The notes: generated by a model from the letters alone, not told the origin. A stretch of DNA of 64,000 bases from Deinococcus metalli (GCF_014201805.1 NZ_JACHFK010000002.1:62001-126000), one strand, 5' to 3'. Positions 16,259 through 24,911 are shown, counted from the stretch's first letter. A program made the numbers and translations.

Positions 16259-17311
16259 ATGCAGATAGGAATCGACAGCTTTGCCGCCGTGGTGTCGGAC
16301 CCGGCCACCGGCGTGACCCTCAGCGCCAGCCAGCGCCTCCAGCACCTGATCGAGGAGATCGAGACCGCCGACCGCGCCGGCGTGGACTCCTTCGGCGTGG
16401 GCGAACACCACCGCCAGGAGTACCTCGACTCGGCCCCGGCCGTGATCCTGGCGGCTGCCGCTTCCCGCACCGATCGCATCCGCCTCACGAGCGCGGTGAC
16501 GGTGCTCAGCGCCGCCGATCCCGTGCGGGTCTTTCAGGAATTCGCCACCCTCGACCTGCTCTCCGGCGGCCGGGCCGAGATCGTGGCCGGCCGCGGATCG
16601 TTCACGGAGGCCTTCCCGCTGTTCGGCCTGGCCCTCCAGGACTATGACTCTCTGTTCGCCGAGAAGCTCGACCTGCTGCTCAAACTCCGTGAATCCACGC
16701 AGGTGCACTGGACCGGGCAGCACCGCGCGCCGCTGACCGGGCAGGGCGTCTACCCGCGCCCCGTGCAGAGCCCGCTTCCGGTGTGGCTGGGCGTGGGCGG
16801 CACGCCGCAGTCCTTCGTGCGGGCCGGCCTGCTGGGCCTGCCGCTGATGGTGGCGATCATCGGCGGGGACCTGCGGCAGTTCCGGCCGTTGATCGACCTC
16901 TACCGTGAGGCCGGTCGCCGCGCCGGGCACGCGCCGGAGTCGTTGAAGGTCGGTGTGCACGCCTTCGGGTTCGTGGCCCCCACGACCACGCAGGCGCTGG
17001 ACGCGTTTTACCCGGGCTACGCGCGGATGCTGGAGACCGTCGGCCGGGAACGCGGCTGGGCGCCGCCGCGCCGCGCGCAGTTCGACGCGGCGGCCGGTCC
17101 CGGCGGTCCCTACCTGATCGGCGATCCGCAGACGGTGGCCGAGAAGGCCCTGTGGGTGAACGACGTCCTGGGCGGCATTGACCGCCTGACGTTCCAGATG
17201 ACGAACGTGTTGCTGCCGCACGCGGGCATGCTGGAGGCCATCGACCTGCTGGGCGGCCGGGTGAAACCGCTGGTGCAGCACGCGCTCGCCCAGGGCGTCC
17301 CCACCACGTAG
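16259..17311 (+). CDS. LLM-class flavin-dependent oxidoreductase
   Basis: 350 residues of the luciferase-like monooxygenase fold: MQIGIDSF start, VGEHHRQEY, RIRLTSAVTVLSAADPVRVFQEFATLDLLSGGRAEIV, and the FMN-site segment PLPVWLGVGGTPQSFVRAG. The start is taken at ATG 16259, with AGGAG 6 nt before it, rather than the in-frame ATG 16238. It belongs to the CE1758-like group; the substrate is unknown. Single gene with its own promoter. Confidence 0.88.
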   Translation: MQIGIDSFAAVVSDPATGVTLSASQRLQHLIEEIETADRAGVDSFGVGEHHRQEYLDSAPAVILAAAASRTDRIRLTSAVTVLSAADPVRVFQEFATLDLLSGGRAEIVAGRGSFTEAFPLFGLALQDYDSLFAEKLDLLLKLRESTQVHWTGQHRAPLTGQGVYPRPVQSPLPVWLGVGGTPQSFVRAGLLGLPLMVAIIGGDLRQFRPLIDLYREAGRRAGHAPESLKVGVHAFGFVAPTTTQALDAFYPGYARMLETVGRERGWAPPRRAQFDAAAGPGGPYLIGDPQTVAEKALWVNDVLGGIDRLTFQMTNVLLPHAGMLEAIDLLGGRVKPLVQHALAQGVPTT

Positions 17312-17407
17312 TTCCGGGCGGTCATGCGCCGATCACGGCCCCTGACGATGCTGTGGTCAGGAAGGCCGCCCCATGCCCGGGCCGCCGTCCGACAAGGGGG
17401 GAGGAGC

Positions 17408-17713
17408 ATGATCCGTACGAAACACGTCACGAGCGGCAACTGGCGCACCGTGGAATCTTTCTGGAACGCCACGGGCACCGCGTTCTTCGAGGCTCCGGCC
17501 GGCGCGCAGGTCAAGGTGCGCTACGGCGTCGGGTGGTTCGGCTTCGATTCGCAGAAGCAGTCACTGGACGGCACGCACGTGAAGACCCTCAAGGTGGGGC
17601 GCGGCTCGATTGCCTACGCCCGCATGCAGGTGCGCGTCAAGCAGACCACCGACGTCCGCTACGACGTCTACCCGGGCAACGTGGCGATCACCACGCCCGA
17701 ATTGCAGTTCTGA
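17408..17713 (+). CDS. conserved-looking small protein of unknown function
   Basis: 101 residues from an ATG preceded by a purine-rich run (AAGGGGGGAGGAG). The product is beta-rich and basic (WRTVESFWNATGTAFFEAP, VKVRYGVGWFGFDSQKQSL, VKTLKVGRGSIAYARMQVRVKQ) with no signal peptide or helix. It may be a single beta-barrel or jelly-roll domain, but I do not recognise the family. The stop is 7 nt from the convergent aldo/keto reductase stop. Confidence 0.65.
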   Translation: MIRTKHVTSGNWRTVESFWNATGTAFFEAPAGAQVKVRYGVGWFGFDSQKQSLDGTHVKTLKVGRGSIAYARMQVRVKQTTDVRYDVYPGNVAITTPELQF

Positions 17714-17720
17714 GGGACCG

Positions 17721-18725
17721 TCAGGCCGGAGGTGGGCTGAGGATCGCCTCGATGCGGGCCAGTTCGTCGTCCGAGATCGGCCCGGCACCCAGCGCGCCGA
17801 TGGCGTCCGTGATCTGCTCGGGGCGGCTCGCGCCGATCAGCGCGGACGTGACCTCCGGGTGGCGCAGCACCCACGCGAGCGCGAGCTGCGCCAGCGTCTG
17901 CCCGCGCGCGGCGGCGATCTCGTTCAGCGCCTGCACCTGCGCCACCCGCTCCGGCGTGACCTGCTCGGCTTTCAGGAAGCCCGTGGCGCTCGCGGCGCGC
18001 GAGTCGGCCGGGATGCCGTTCAGGTATTTGGTGCTCAGCAGCCCCTGCGCGAGCGGACTGAACACGATGGCGCCCACGCCCTCGTCCCGCAGGGCGTCCA
18101 GCAGGCCGTCGGGTTCCAGCCAGCGGTTGAACATCGAGTAGCTGGGCTGGTTCAGCACGAAGGGCGTGCCCAGGTCACGCAGCAGGCCCGCCGCCCGGTG
18201 CAGCAGCGCGGCCGGGTAGTTGCTGACCGCCGCGTACAGCGCCCGGCCGCTGCGCACGATCTGGTCGAGCGCCATCATGGTCTCTTCCAGCGGCGTGTTC
18301 GGATCGGGGCGGTGGTGGTAGAACACGTCCACGTAGTCCAGCCCCATGCGCTTGAGGCTGGCGTCGCACGACGCGATCAGGTATTTGCGGCTGCCCCAGT
18401 CGCCGTAGGGGCCGGGCCACATGGTGTACCCGGCCTTGCTGGAGATGATCAGCTCGTCGCGGAACGGGGCGAGGTCCTCGCGCAGCAGGCGGCCGAAGGT
18501 GAGTTCGGCGCTGCCGGGCGGCGGGCCGTAGTTGTTCGCCAGGTCGAAGTGGGTGATGCCGCCGTCGAAGGCCGTGCGCACCATCGCGCGGGCGCTTTCA
18601 AAGCGGTCGACGCCGCCGAAGTTGTGCCACAGGCCCAGCGAGATGGCGGGCAGCAGCAGGCCGCTGCGGCCCGCGCGGCGGTAGGGCAGCGAGTCGTAGC
18701 GCTGCGGACGGGGATCGTAGACCAT
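17721..18725 (-). CDS. aldo/keto reductase, YghZ-like (AKR14)
   Basis: 334 residues very like E. coli YghZ, an NADPH-dependent L-glyceraldehyde 3-phosphate/methylglyoxal reductase: LPAISLGLWHNFG, catalytic Asp and Tyr in THFDLANNYGPPPGSAE, Lys in LIISSKAGYTMWPGPYGDWG, His in VDVFYHHRPDPNTPLEET, and the cofactor segment LIGASRPEQI. The ATG at 18725, with GAGG 5 nt upstream, matches the family start (MVYDPRPQRY). Confidence 0.92.
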   Translation of the reverse strand: MVYDPRPQRYDSLPYRRAGRSGLLLPAISLGLWHNFGGVDRFESARAMVRTAFDGGITHFDLANNYGPPPGSAELTFGRLLREDLAPFRDELIISSKAGYTMWPGPYGDWGSRKYLIASCDASLKRMGLDYVDVFYHHRPDPNTPLEETMMALDQIVRSGRALYAAVSNYPAALLHRAAGLLRDLGTPFVLNQPSYSMFNRWLEPDGLLDALRDEGVGAIVFSPLAQGLLSTKYLNGIPADSRAASATGFLKAEQVTPERVAQVQALNEIAAARGQTLAQLALAWVLRHPEVTSALIGASRPEQITDAIGALGAGPISDDELARIEAILSPPPA

Positions 18726-18793
18726 CGTGACCTCGGTGGGAGCAGGGGAGGGCGGCGGGAAGCGGTGTGCCGTCACACTCTAGCGGCTGGCCG

Positions 18794-19099
18794 TCAGCGT
18801 CCGTCCTTGCGCCACGGGCCGCTCCACAGCGGGCCGCTCGACGGTTCCAGCATCACGCGGTCCACGTAGCACCACAGCCAGTCCTCGCCGGGCTCGGCAC
18901 TCTGCACCAGCGGGTGCCCGGTGGCGTGGTGGTGCTTGGTCGCGTGTTTGTTCTTGCTGGAGTCGCAGCAGCCCACGTGTCCGCACTCCAGGCACACGCG
19001 CAGGTGCACCCATGTATCGCCCGTCTTCAGGCAGTCCTCGCAGCCGTCCGCGCTGGGGGCCACGGCCTCAATGGTGTCCAGGTGCGTGCATTTCGTCAT
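18794..19099 (-). CDS. UBP-type zinc-finger protein
   Basis: 101 residues almost entirely made of one UBP zinc finger: Cys4, His6, Cys20, Cys23, Cys36, Cys39, Cys44/45 and His52-His62 (CLECGHVGCCDSSKNKHATKHH, HPLVQSAEPGEDWLWCYVD). Bacteria lack the eukaryotic ubiquitin system, so the ligand is unknown. It follows the cNMP-domain flavoprotein by 15 nt on the same strand; such pairs recur in bacteria, suggesting a common stress or redox role. GGAGG lies just before the ATG. Confidence 0.9.
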   Translation of the reverse strand: MTKCTHLDTIEAVAPSADGCEDCLKTGDTWVHLRVCLECGHVGCCDSSKNKHATKHHHATGHPLVQSAEPGEDWLWCYVDRVMLEPSSGPLWSGPWRKDGR

Positions 19100-19114
19100 C
19101 GGCTCCTCCTTGCC

Positions 19115-20779
19115 CTATGCGGTCTGCGGCCCTTGCAGAGCGAGGTACTGGTGCACCAGGGCGATGCTCATGCTGCCCTCACCCACGCCGGAGGCCACGC
19201 GCTTGATCGAGCCTCGCCGCACGTCCCCCGCCACGAATACACCCGGCACGCTGGTCTCCAGCAGGAACGGGTCGCGGTCCAGCGGCCAGCGGTTCTGCGG
19301 CGCGAGGTCCAGGCCCGAGCACACGTAGCCGCGCTCGTCGCGCAGCACCGTGTTCCCCAGCCACTCGGTGCGGGCGTCCGCGCCGATCAGCACGAACAGC
19401 GAGTCCGTCTGCAACGCCTCGTCCTCGCCGGTGTCGCGGTGGTGCACCGTCAGACCCTGCAGGTGGGTGTCGCCGTGCAGCGCGGTGACCTCGCAGCGCT
19501 CGCAGATCCGCACGCCGTGCCGGGCGCGCAACTGGTCGATCAGGTACTGCGACATGTCCTTCTCGATGTGGTCCGCGCGGATCAGCAGGGTCACGGAGCG
19601 CGCGTAGTTCGCGAAAAACATGGCCGCCTGCCCAGCCGAGTTGCCCCCGCCGATCAGGTACACGTCCTTGCCGCGCGTGCCGGGCGCCTCCGTGCGGGCC
19701 GCGCCGTACCACACGCCGCGCCCCACGAACCGCTCCGCGTCCGGCAGCGGCAGCTTGCGCCATTCCACGCCCATGGCGAGCACCACGCTGCGGGCGACCA
19801 CGCGCGTGTCGCCGTCGAGCACGACGGTGTGCTCTCCGCGGCCCGGCTCCAGCGCGGTCGCCTCGCGGGTGGTCACGACCTCCGCCCCAAAGCGCCGGGC
19901 CTGCCGCAGCGCCCGGGCGCTGAGTTCCGCGCCCGACAGTCCGGTGGGAAAGCCCAGATAGTTCTCGATGCGGCTACTGGTGCCCGCCTGCCCGCCGGGC
20001 GCCTGCTTCTCGACCAGCAGGGTACACAGGCCCTCCGAGGCGCCGTACACCGCCGCCGCCAGCCCCGCCGGCCCGCCGCCCAGGATTACCACGTCGTACG
20101 CCTCCTGATGCGGATCGACCTGCAGGCCCACCCGCACGGCCAGCTCGCGCACGCTGGGCCGGCGCAGCATGTCGCCGCCTGGCAGGAGTACCGCCGGCAG
20201 CGCGCCGTCCTCCACGCCCGGCGGGATGTCGCATGCCAGCGCGGGCGCGCCGGGGTCCAGCCAGCGGTACATCACCTGGTTGCGCGACAGGAAGTCCCGC
20301 AGGTCGAAGCAGTGCAGGTCGTCGGCGTGGCCCACCACCCGCAGCGTGTTCGCCGGCGCGCTCAGGGTCACGCGCTTGAGGTTCCCGACCCGGCGGGCCA
20401 TGTTCGCCAGCACCCGGCCCTGGAGCACCTCCGAGTGCGTCAACAGCGCCAAGAACTCCGGGCCGTCGAGCCGCATCAGGCGCGCGTCCGTGCGGGCCTG
20501 CAGGTTCACCGTGGCGACCGTGCCGAGCAGCAGCGGCACCTCGCCGAACGAGTCGCCCGGTCCGTAGGTGTCGAGGTGGTGCAGCGTCCCGCCCACGTCC
20601 TTGGTGACGTCCAGTTCGCCGGCCAGCAGCACGAAGAACGCCACCGAGTCGCCCTCCTGCACGAGGTATTCGCCCGCGCTGAGCTGCAGGTCGGCCGCGT
20701 CGAGGGCCGCCGCGTGCAGCACGGGCTCGTCCAGCCCCTCGAACAGCGGCAGGCCGCGCAGCAGTTCCGTTGTGATCAC
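19115..20779 (-). CDS. cNMP-binding-domain FAD oxidoreductase, thioredoxin-reductase-like without CxxC
   Basis: 554 residues: cyclic-nucleotide-binding/CAP-like domain (about 1-130, PGDSFGEVPLLLG), a thioredoxin/glutaredoxin-like linker (about 145-220) and a thioredoxin-reductase-like FAD/NADPH module (VVILGGGPAGLAAAVYGASEG, APGGQAGTSSRIENYLGFP, VYLIGGGNSAGQAAMFF, PGVFVAGDVRRGSIKRVASGVGEG). Where thioredoxin reductase has its CxxC this protein reads GVWYGAARTEA, with no cysteine, so it is not a standard disulfide reductase. GTG start, 7 nt after the SRPBCC stop. It is probably co-expressed with the zinc-finger gene. Confidence 0.88.
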   Translation of the reverse strand: MITTELLRGLPLFEGLDEPVLHAAALDAADLQLSAGEYLVQEGDSVAFFVLLAGELDVTKDVGGTLHHLDTYGPGDSFGEVPLLLGTVATVNLQARTDARLMRLDGPEFLALLTHSEVLQGRVLANMARRVGNLKRVTLSAPANTLRVVGHADDLHCFDLRDFLSRNQVMYRWLDPGAPALACDIPPGVEDGALPAVLLPGGDMLRRPSVRELAVRVGLQVDPHQEAYDVVILGGGPAGLAAAVYGASEGLCTLLVEKQAPGGQAGTSSRIENYLGFPTGLSGAELSARALRQARRFGAEVVTTREATALEPGRGEHTVVLDGDTRVVARSVVLAMGVEWRKLPLPDAERFVGRGVWYGAARTEAPGTRGKDVYLIGGGNSAGQAAMFFANYARSVTLLIRADHIEKDMSQYLIDQLRARHGVRICERCEVTALHGDTHLQGLTVHHRDTGEDEALQTDSLFVLIGADARTEWLGNTVLRDERGYVCSGLDLAPQNRWPLDRDPFLLETSVPGVFVAGDVRRGSIKRVASGVGEGSMSIALVHQYLALQGPQTA

Positions 20780-20786
20780 CGCGGTC

Positions 20787-21227
20787 TCACGGCGCCGTGG
20801 CGGGCGTGTCCAGCGACTCCGCGTACGTGCGGAAGTTCTCCAGGATGGCCTGCCACCCGGCGCGCTGCATGTCCGGCGGGTGCTGGCTCTCGGCCTCGAA
20901 GGTCTCGGTCACGCGGGTGGTGTCGTCGTCTACCGCCTCGAAGGTCACGAGCACGGCCCGGCCGTCCCCGATGGTATACGCGAGGCGCTCTCGCGGCTGC
21001 ACCGCCGTGTACTCACCGCCGAACTCGAACTCCACGCTGCCGTCGCGCGCGGCCATGGTGGACGAGAAGGTGCCGCCGGGCCGCAGGTCGTTCACGGCGC
21101 GCGGACAGTGCCAGTCGTCGCTGGCGTGGTTCCACTGCGTGATGTGCTCCGGCCCTGTCCACGCGATCCAGACCGTGTTCAGCGGCGCGTGCACCAGCGT
21201 GTCGACCGTGATGGCTGATCCGTCCAT
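20787..21227 (-). CDS. SRPBCC (AHSA1-like) domain protein
   Basis: 146 residues with the START/Bet v1-like pattern of the AHSA1 family: VDTLVHAPLNTVWIAWTGPEHITQWNHASDDWHCP, then LRPGGTFSSTMAARDGS and a C-terminal amphipathic helix. It would bind a hydrophobic ligand; no catalytic residues are evident. The ATG at 21227 has GGAGG 4 nt upstream. It lies in a minus-strand run between the acetyl esterase and the cNMP-flavoprotein. Confidence 0.88.
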   Translation of the reverse strand: MDGSAITVDTLVHAPLNTVWIAWTGPEHITQWNHASDDWHCPRAVNDLRPGGTFSSTMAARDGSVEFEFGGEYTAVQPRERLAYTIGDGRAVLVTFEAVDDDTTRVTETFEAESQHPPDMQRAGWQAILENFRTYAESLDTPATAP

Positions 21228-21249
21228 ATGTCCTCCCTGTCGGCGGCGC

Positions 21250-22221
21250 TCAGCGCGCCGGCCAGTGCTGGGCCAGAAAGCGCAGTTTCTCCAGCGTGTG
21301 CACGTTCTCGCCCCCCTCGTGGCGGTTGAACTCGTACACCCGGATGTCCTTGTCGCCCGCGTAGGCGTTGAAGGCCGCATACACCGTGCTGGGCGGACAC
21401 ACGTCGTCCATCAGGCCCACCGAGAACAGTGCACTGGCCTGCGCGCGCGCCGCGAAATGCACGCCGTCGAAGTACGCGAGCACGCCGAACACGTCCTCGG
21501 CGCGGTCCTTGTGGGTCTTGAGGTACGTCACGATCTCGCCGTACGGGAACGAATCCACCAGCCGCGCCGCCCGGTCGTAGTGGCACAGGAACGGCACGTC
21601 CGGCAGGCACAGCGCCGCGTCGGTCAGGCCCGCCGCCGCCAGCGCGATCCCGCCGCCCTGGCTGCCGCCCACCACCGCGAGCCGCGAGCCGTCCACGTCC
21701 GGGTGGCTGCGCGCGGCCTCCACGGCGCGCACGGCGTCTGTGAACACCCGGCGGTAGTAGTACGTGTCACGGTGCGCGACGCCGCGCGTCATGAAGCCCG
21801 GCACCTGCGGCCCGCTGCCCGGCGCGTCATCGGGCGTGTCGCCCTGACGCCACACGCTGCCCTGGCCGCGCGTGTCCATGATCAGGTGCGCGTACCCGGC
21901 GCTGGCATACGTCAGGTGATCGGTCGCCAGGCCGCGGCCGCCGCCGTAGCCGATGAATTCCACCACGCACGGCAGCCGGCCGTCCCGGGCACGCGGCAGC
22001 GTCAGCCAGCCCTTGACCGGCTGACCGGCCCACCCGGCGAAGGTCACGTCGTACACGTCCACCGTCCGGTACGGCGTGTCCACCCGCTCGAAGGTGGCGT
22101 TCAGGTCGTGCGAGCGCGCGCCTTCCAGCGTGCCGCTCCAGAAGGCGTCGAAGTCGGCCGGGGCGGCGTGGGGCGCGCGGTAGGTACGGAGCTGGTCCAG
22201 CGGAAGGTCGAACAGTGCCAT
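21250..22221 (-). CDS. acetylxylan esterase / cephalosporin-C deacetylase family
   Basis: 323 residues, the usual length of this alpha/beta hydrolase family. Seen: the nucleophile elbow VVGGSQGGGIALAAAG, the acid in GLMDDVCPPST and the His in EFNRHEGGEN, plus GYGGGRGLATDHLTYASAGYAHLIMDTRGQG. It removes acetyl groups from sugars or oligosaccharides; no signal peptide, so cytoplasmic. GGAG precedes the ATG. It may head the run esterase, SRPBCC, flavoprotein, zinc finger. Confidence 0.9.
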   Translation of the reverse strand: MALFDLPLDQLRTYRAPHAAPADFDAFWSGTLEGARSHDLNATFERVDTPYRTVDVYDVTFAGWAGQPVKGWLTLPRARDGRLPCVVEFIGYGGGRGLATDHLTYASAGYAHLIMDTRGQGSVWRQGDTPDDAPGSGPQVPGFMTRGVAHRDTYYYRRVFTDAVRAVEAARSHPDVDGSRLAVVGGSQGGGIALAAAGLTDAALCLPDVPFLCHYDRAARLVDSFPYGEIVTYLKTHKDRAEDVFGVLAYFDGVHFAARAQASALFSVGLMDDVCPPSTVYAAFNAYAGDKDIRVYEFNRHEGGENVHTLEKLRFLAQHWPAR

Positions 22222-22335
22222 GCGGTCTCCTTGACTGCGCTGAGTATGCCGTAGCTGCGGCCGTCCGCCCGGGTGGTCATGACCGGCGCCCGTCCGGTCA
22301 TTCCCCGATCATGCGGCGGGGCCTACCGTGCGCGC

Positions 22336-22566
22336 ATGACTGCTCCAGCCGCATCGCCGTCCACGCCCGCGTCGGCCGGGCTCGACACCCTCCACCACTC
22401 CTTTCTGGCGCTGCTCGCCGGAGTGCCCGCGCCGGGGCCGCGCCGCGACGTGAACGGCACGCTGCGGGCGCTCCTCGACCAGCACCCGGAGCTGGAACTG
22501 CTGCCGCTGGAACTCCTCGCGCAGGACGTCGTGGGTGACCGGACGCGGCCGTCCCCCCGCCCCTGA
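22336..22566 (+). CDS. 76-residue protein of unknown function
   Basis: The ATG lies 6 nt after a TACCGT -10 box (leaderless) and the codons show the strong third-position G/C of neighbouring genes. The product has an Ala/Pro-rich start, then Leu-rich helices (LHHSFLALLAGV, LRALLDQHPELELLPLELLAQ). No family recognised. The next small gene starts 49 nt later in the same direction. Confidence 0.5.
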   Translation: MTAPAASPSTPASAGLDTLHHSFLALLAGVPAPGPRRDVNGTLRALLDQHPELELLPLELLAQDVVGDRTRPSPRP

Positions 22567-22615
22567 CGGCCGCAGGTGCGGTCACGCGGCCTGCCGTCCG
22601 GGCCTAAGCTGGGTC

Positions 22616-22852
22616 ATGCTCGCGGACCACGCCCAGACTGCCGACGCGAATGCGGCCCGCGCCGCCTTCGACGCCGCCGCGTGGACGCTGTGCGAGCTGG
22701 CCCGCGACCCGGCGTGCCCGCGCCTGCCGGACGCCGCGTGGAACGCCCTGCTGTGGGGACAGCGCGCCACCGACCGCGCGGAACTCGGACGGCACACGGA
22801 CGTCCTGCTCGACCACGTGCGCCAGCTGAGCGCGGCGCTGGCGCGCGGCTGA
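22616..22852 (+). CDS. 78-residue helical protein of unknown function
   Basis: The ATG is 5 nt after TAAGCT (leaderless spacing). The product is predicted all-helical and soluble (ADANAARAAFDAAAWTLCEL, RHTDVLLDHVRQLSAALARG) with a four-helix or hemerythrin-like feel but no metal ligands. No family recognised. It ends 2 nt before the convergent stop of the GGDEF-terpene synthase gene. Confidence 0.55.
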   Translation: MLADHAQTADANAARAAFDAAAWTLCELARDPACPRLPDAAWNALLWGQRATDRAELGRHTDVLLDHVRQLSAALARG

Positions 22853-22854
22853 AC

Positions 22855-24903
22855 CTACCCCGGCACGCCGGCCGCCGAGCCGAGCTGGTAGCGTTTCGAG
22901 CGCCACGACCACTCCAGGATGCCGCCCACCCGCACCTGTTGCAGCTGCACGTAGCGCGCCAGGGCCGGGTTCACCTCCGGCCCCAGGTCCGGCAGGTGCT
23001 GCTCGACCGCGATCAGGCGCTCGAGTTCCTGGTGGTACATGGCCGCGGCGGCCTCCAGCGCGTCCTGCAACCCCAGCCCCCGTTCCTGGCGCAGCACCAG
23101 CACCAGGTTGTGCACGTCCCCGCCCTGGAGCTCCTTTTCCAGCGAGATGATGTCGTTCGACCAGCACACCGCGCGGTTGGCGTGCTGTGTCAGGGCGTGC
23201 ACCGCCGGGTGGGCCTGGGCGTCGCCCGGCAGCCGCAGGTGGTCGACCAGGCTCAGGAAGGCCTCGTCGATCGCCAGCCCGGCCGTGAGGGGCCGCATGC
23301 GGACGTACTCGTCCAGGGCCGGCACCACGCCGCGCGCGCGGTTGTCTGCTTCCCACGCCAGCGACCCGAAGTACGCCGTGACGTGCGCCGCGAGCTCGTG
23401 CAGCCACGCGTCCCCGCCCGCGTCGCGGAGGCGGCGGCTGAGGTCCGCGATGGCCCACGCCAGCGGCTCGTCGTCCGGCAGGGGTGGCTGGCCGCGCAGG
23501 GCCGCGAGCAGCCGCGACGTCAGCACGCGCAGCCGGGGCGGGTCCTTGCCGATCCCGGACGCGTCGCAGCGGTCGTCGTGCAGGAACATCACGCTGTACC
23601 AGTCGGCCATCAGGCGCAGCGCGTCCGGGTCCGCGCCGGGGTGCAGGGCGGCGGCGAGCTGCGCGAAGGCGCCCGCGAAGTTCACCCGCGACACGTCGTC
23701 CTGCGGGCCGAGTTCGAAGGTGGACAGCCAGCGGCTGGTCGCCTGCGCGACCGCGTGATGCGGCGTGGGCGGCGCGACCGGGAAGGGATTGCGCAGCGCC
23801 GGGACGCGCAGCGGCGTGTCCACCTTCACCAGCGCGCCCTCCACGCGGTTCTTGCCGGCGTTCTTGGCGGCGTACAGCGCGGCGTCCGCCCGCGCGATCA
23901 GCTGCTCGGAGGTCTCGTCGTCGCGGTACGCGGCCACGCCGAAACTGGCCGTGATGTGCCCCGCCCCCGGCATGACGTGCCGTTCGAGCGCCACGCGCAG
24001 CCGCTCGGTCAGGGCCAGCGCGTACGGCAGGTCGATCTGCACGGCCAGGATCAGGAATTCCTCGCCGCCCCAGCGGCCGAGCAGGTCGGTGCCGCGCACC
24101 TCACGCTGCATCACGGCCGCCGCCTGGCGCAGTACCTCGTCGCCCACCACGTGCCCGTGGCGGTCGTTCACGGTCTTGAAATCGTCCAGGTCGAACAGGA
24201 TCACGCACCACGGCGTGCCGTAGCGCTTGCTGCGCAGCACCTCGTGGCTGAGCTGGAGTTCGAGCTGCCGGCGGTTGCTGATCCCGGTCAGCGGGTCCAG
24301 GTGCGCCAGCCGGTGCAGATCGCCCACCCGGTCCTGCAACGCCAGCACCTGGTCTTTCAGGGCGGACAGCACGGACACCAGCGTCAGGATGATGCCCTCG
24401 GCGAGGTGGTACTCCAGCAGCCGGGCGGCAGTCATGCCGCCGGTCCACACGCCGTACACGCCGATCAGCACGCTCACGCCGTACACGGCGGCCGAGCGGA
24501 TCAGCGCGCGGCGCGGCGACTCGATCAGGAACGCGAGCAGGTACACGAACGGCGTCCAGATGAACAGTTCGGCCAGCGCCGAGTCCGGCGGCACCGAGTG
24601 GTCGAGCACCGACGACAGGTATTTCGTGAGGAAGGCCAGCACTGCGAGGGCGTAGAAGCCCTGCTCGGTCCAGCGCAGCGGCACGCGCCCGCTGACCAGG
24701 CCCAGCAGCAGCGCCAGTGTCCCGGCGGCCAGGACCGGCAGCGCCAGGCTGTTGAAGGTCGATCCGGGCTCGCCGTGGCTCAGCAGGAAGATCACAGTCG
24801 CCGCGACCAACGTGACCGGCAGGATCAGCAGGTACGTCCGGCGCCGCAGCAGACTGAGGGTCTCCGTGCCGTCCTGGGCCGGGGCTGGGTCGTGGGCTCG
24901 CAC
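22855..24903 (-). CDS. membrane diguanylate cyclase fused to a class I terpene synthase
   Basis: 682 residues in one uninterrupted frame. About 24-181: six hydrophobic helices. About 195-355: GGDEF domain with LDPLTGISNR, RWGGEEF (277-283) and the product-inhibition motif RGTD (270-273). From about 371: a complete-looking bacterial terpene synthase with metal motif DDRCD (443-447), pyrophosphate-sensor region EYVRMRPLTAG, NSE triad in SNDIISLEKE (Asn583, Ser587, Glu591), EKELQGGDVHNLVLVL and terminal Arg-Tyr pair SKRY (671-672). All residues needed for both activities are present. The GTG start follows TATGCT by 8 nt. The product terpene is unknown. The fusion is seen; a functional coupling is inferred. 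Confidence 0.88.
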   Translation of the reverse strand: MRAHDPAPAQDGTETLSLLRRRTYLLILPVTLVAATVIFLLSHGEPGSTFNSLALPVLAAGTLALLLGLVSGRVPLRWTEQGFYALAVLAFLTKYLSSVLDHSVPPDSALAELFIWTPFVYLLAFLIESPRRALIRSAAVYGVSVLIGVYGVWTGGMTAARLLEYHLAEGIILTLVSVLSALKDQVLALQDRVGDLHRLAHLDPLTGISNRRQLELQLSHEVLRSKRYGTPWCVILFDLDDFKTVNDRHGHVVGDEVLRQAAAVMQREVRGTDLLGRWGGEEFLILAVQIDLPYALALTERLRVALERHVMPGAGHITASFGVAAYRDDETSEQLIARADAALYAAKNAGKNRVEGALVKVDTPLRVPALRNPFPVAPPTPHHAVAQATSRWLSTFELGPQDDVSRVNFAGAFAQLAAALHPGADPDALRLMADWYSVMFLHDDRCDASGIGKDPPRLRVLTSRLLAALRGQPPLPDDEPLAWAIADLSRRLRDAGGDAWLHELAAHVTAYFGSLAWEADNRARGVVPALDEYVRMRPLTAGLAIDEAFLSLVDHLRLPGDAQAHPAVHALTQHANRAVCWSNDIISLEKELQGGDVHNLVLVLRQERGLGLQDALEAAAAMYHQELERLIAVEQHLPDLGPEVNPALARYVQLQQVRVGGILEWSWRSKRYQLGSAAGVPG

Positions 24904-24911
24904 CTGCGCGG

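Noticed and set aside
18767..21142. 791-codon open frame on the plus strand
   Set aside because: It lies antisense to four well-supported minus-strand genes and has low-complexity His/Gln/Arg composition; an artefact of GC-rich codon bias.
22275..22284. GGTCATGACC palindrome between the esterase and the small genes
   Set aside because: A single 10-bp palindrome with no second copy or link to a regulator nearby; likely chance.
22855..24903. Reading the terpene synthase part as a separate downstream gene
   Set aside because: The frame runs through without stop from the GGDEF domain, and I saw no convincing ribosome-binding site plus start or leaderless box at the junction.
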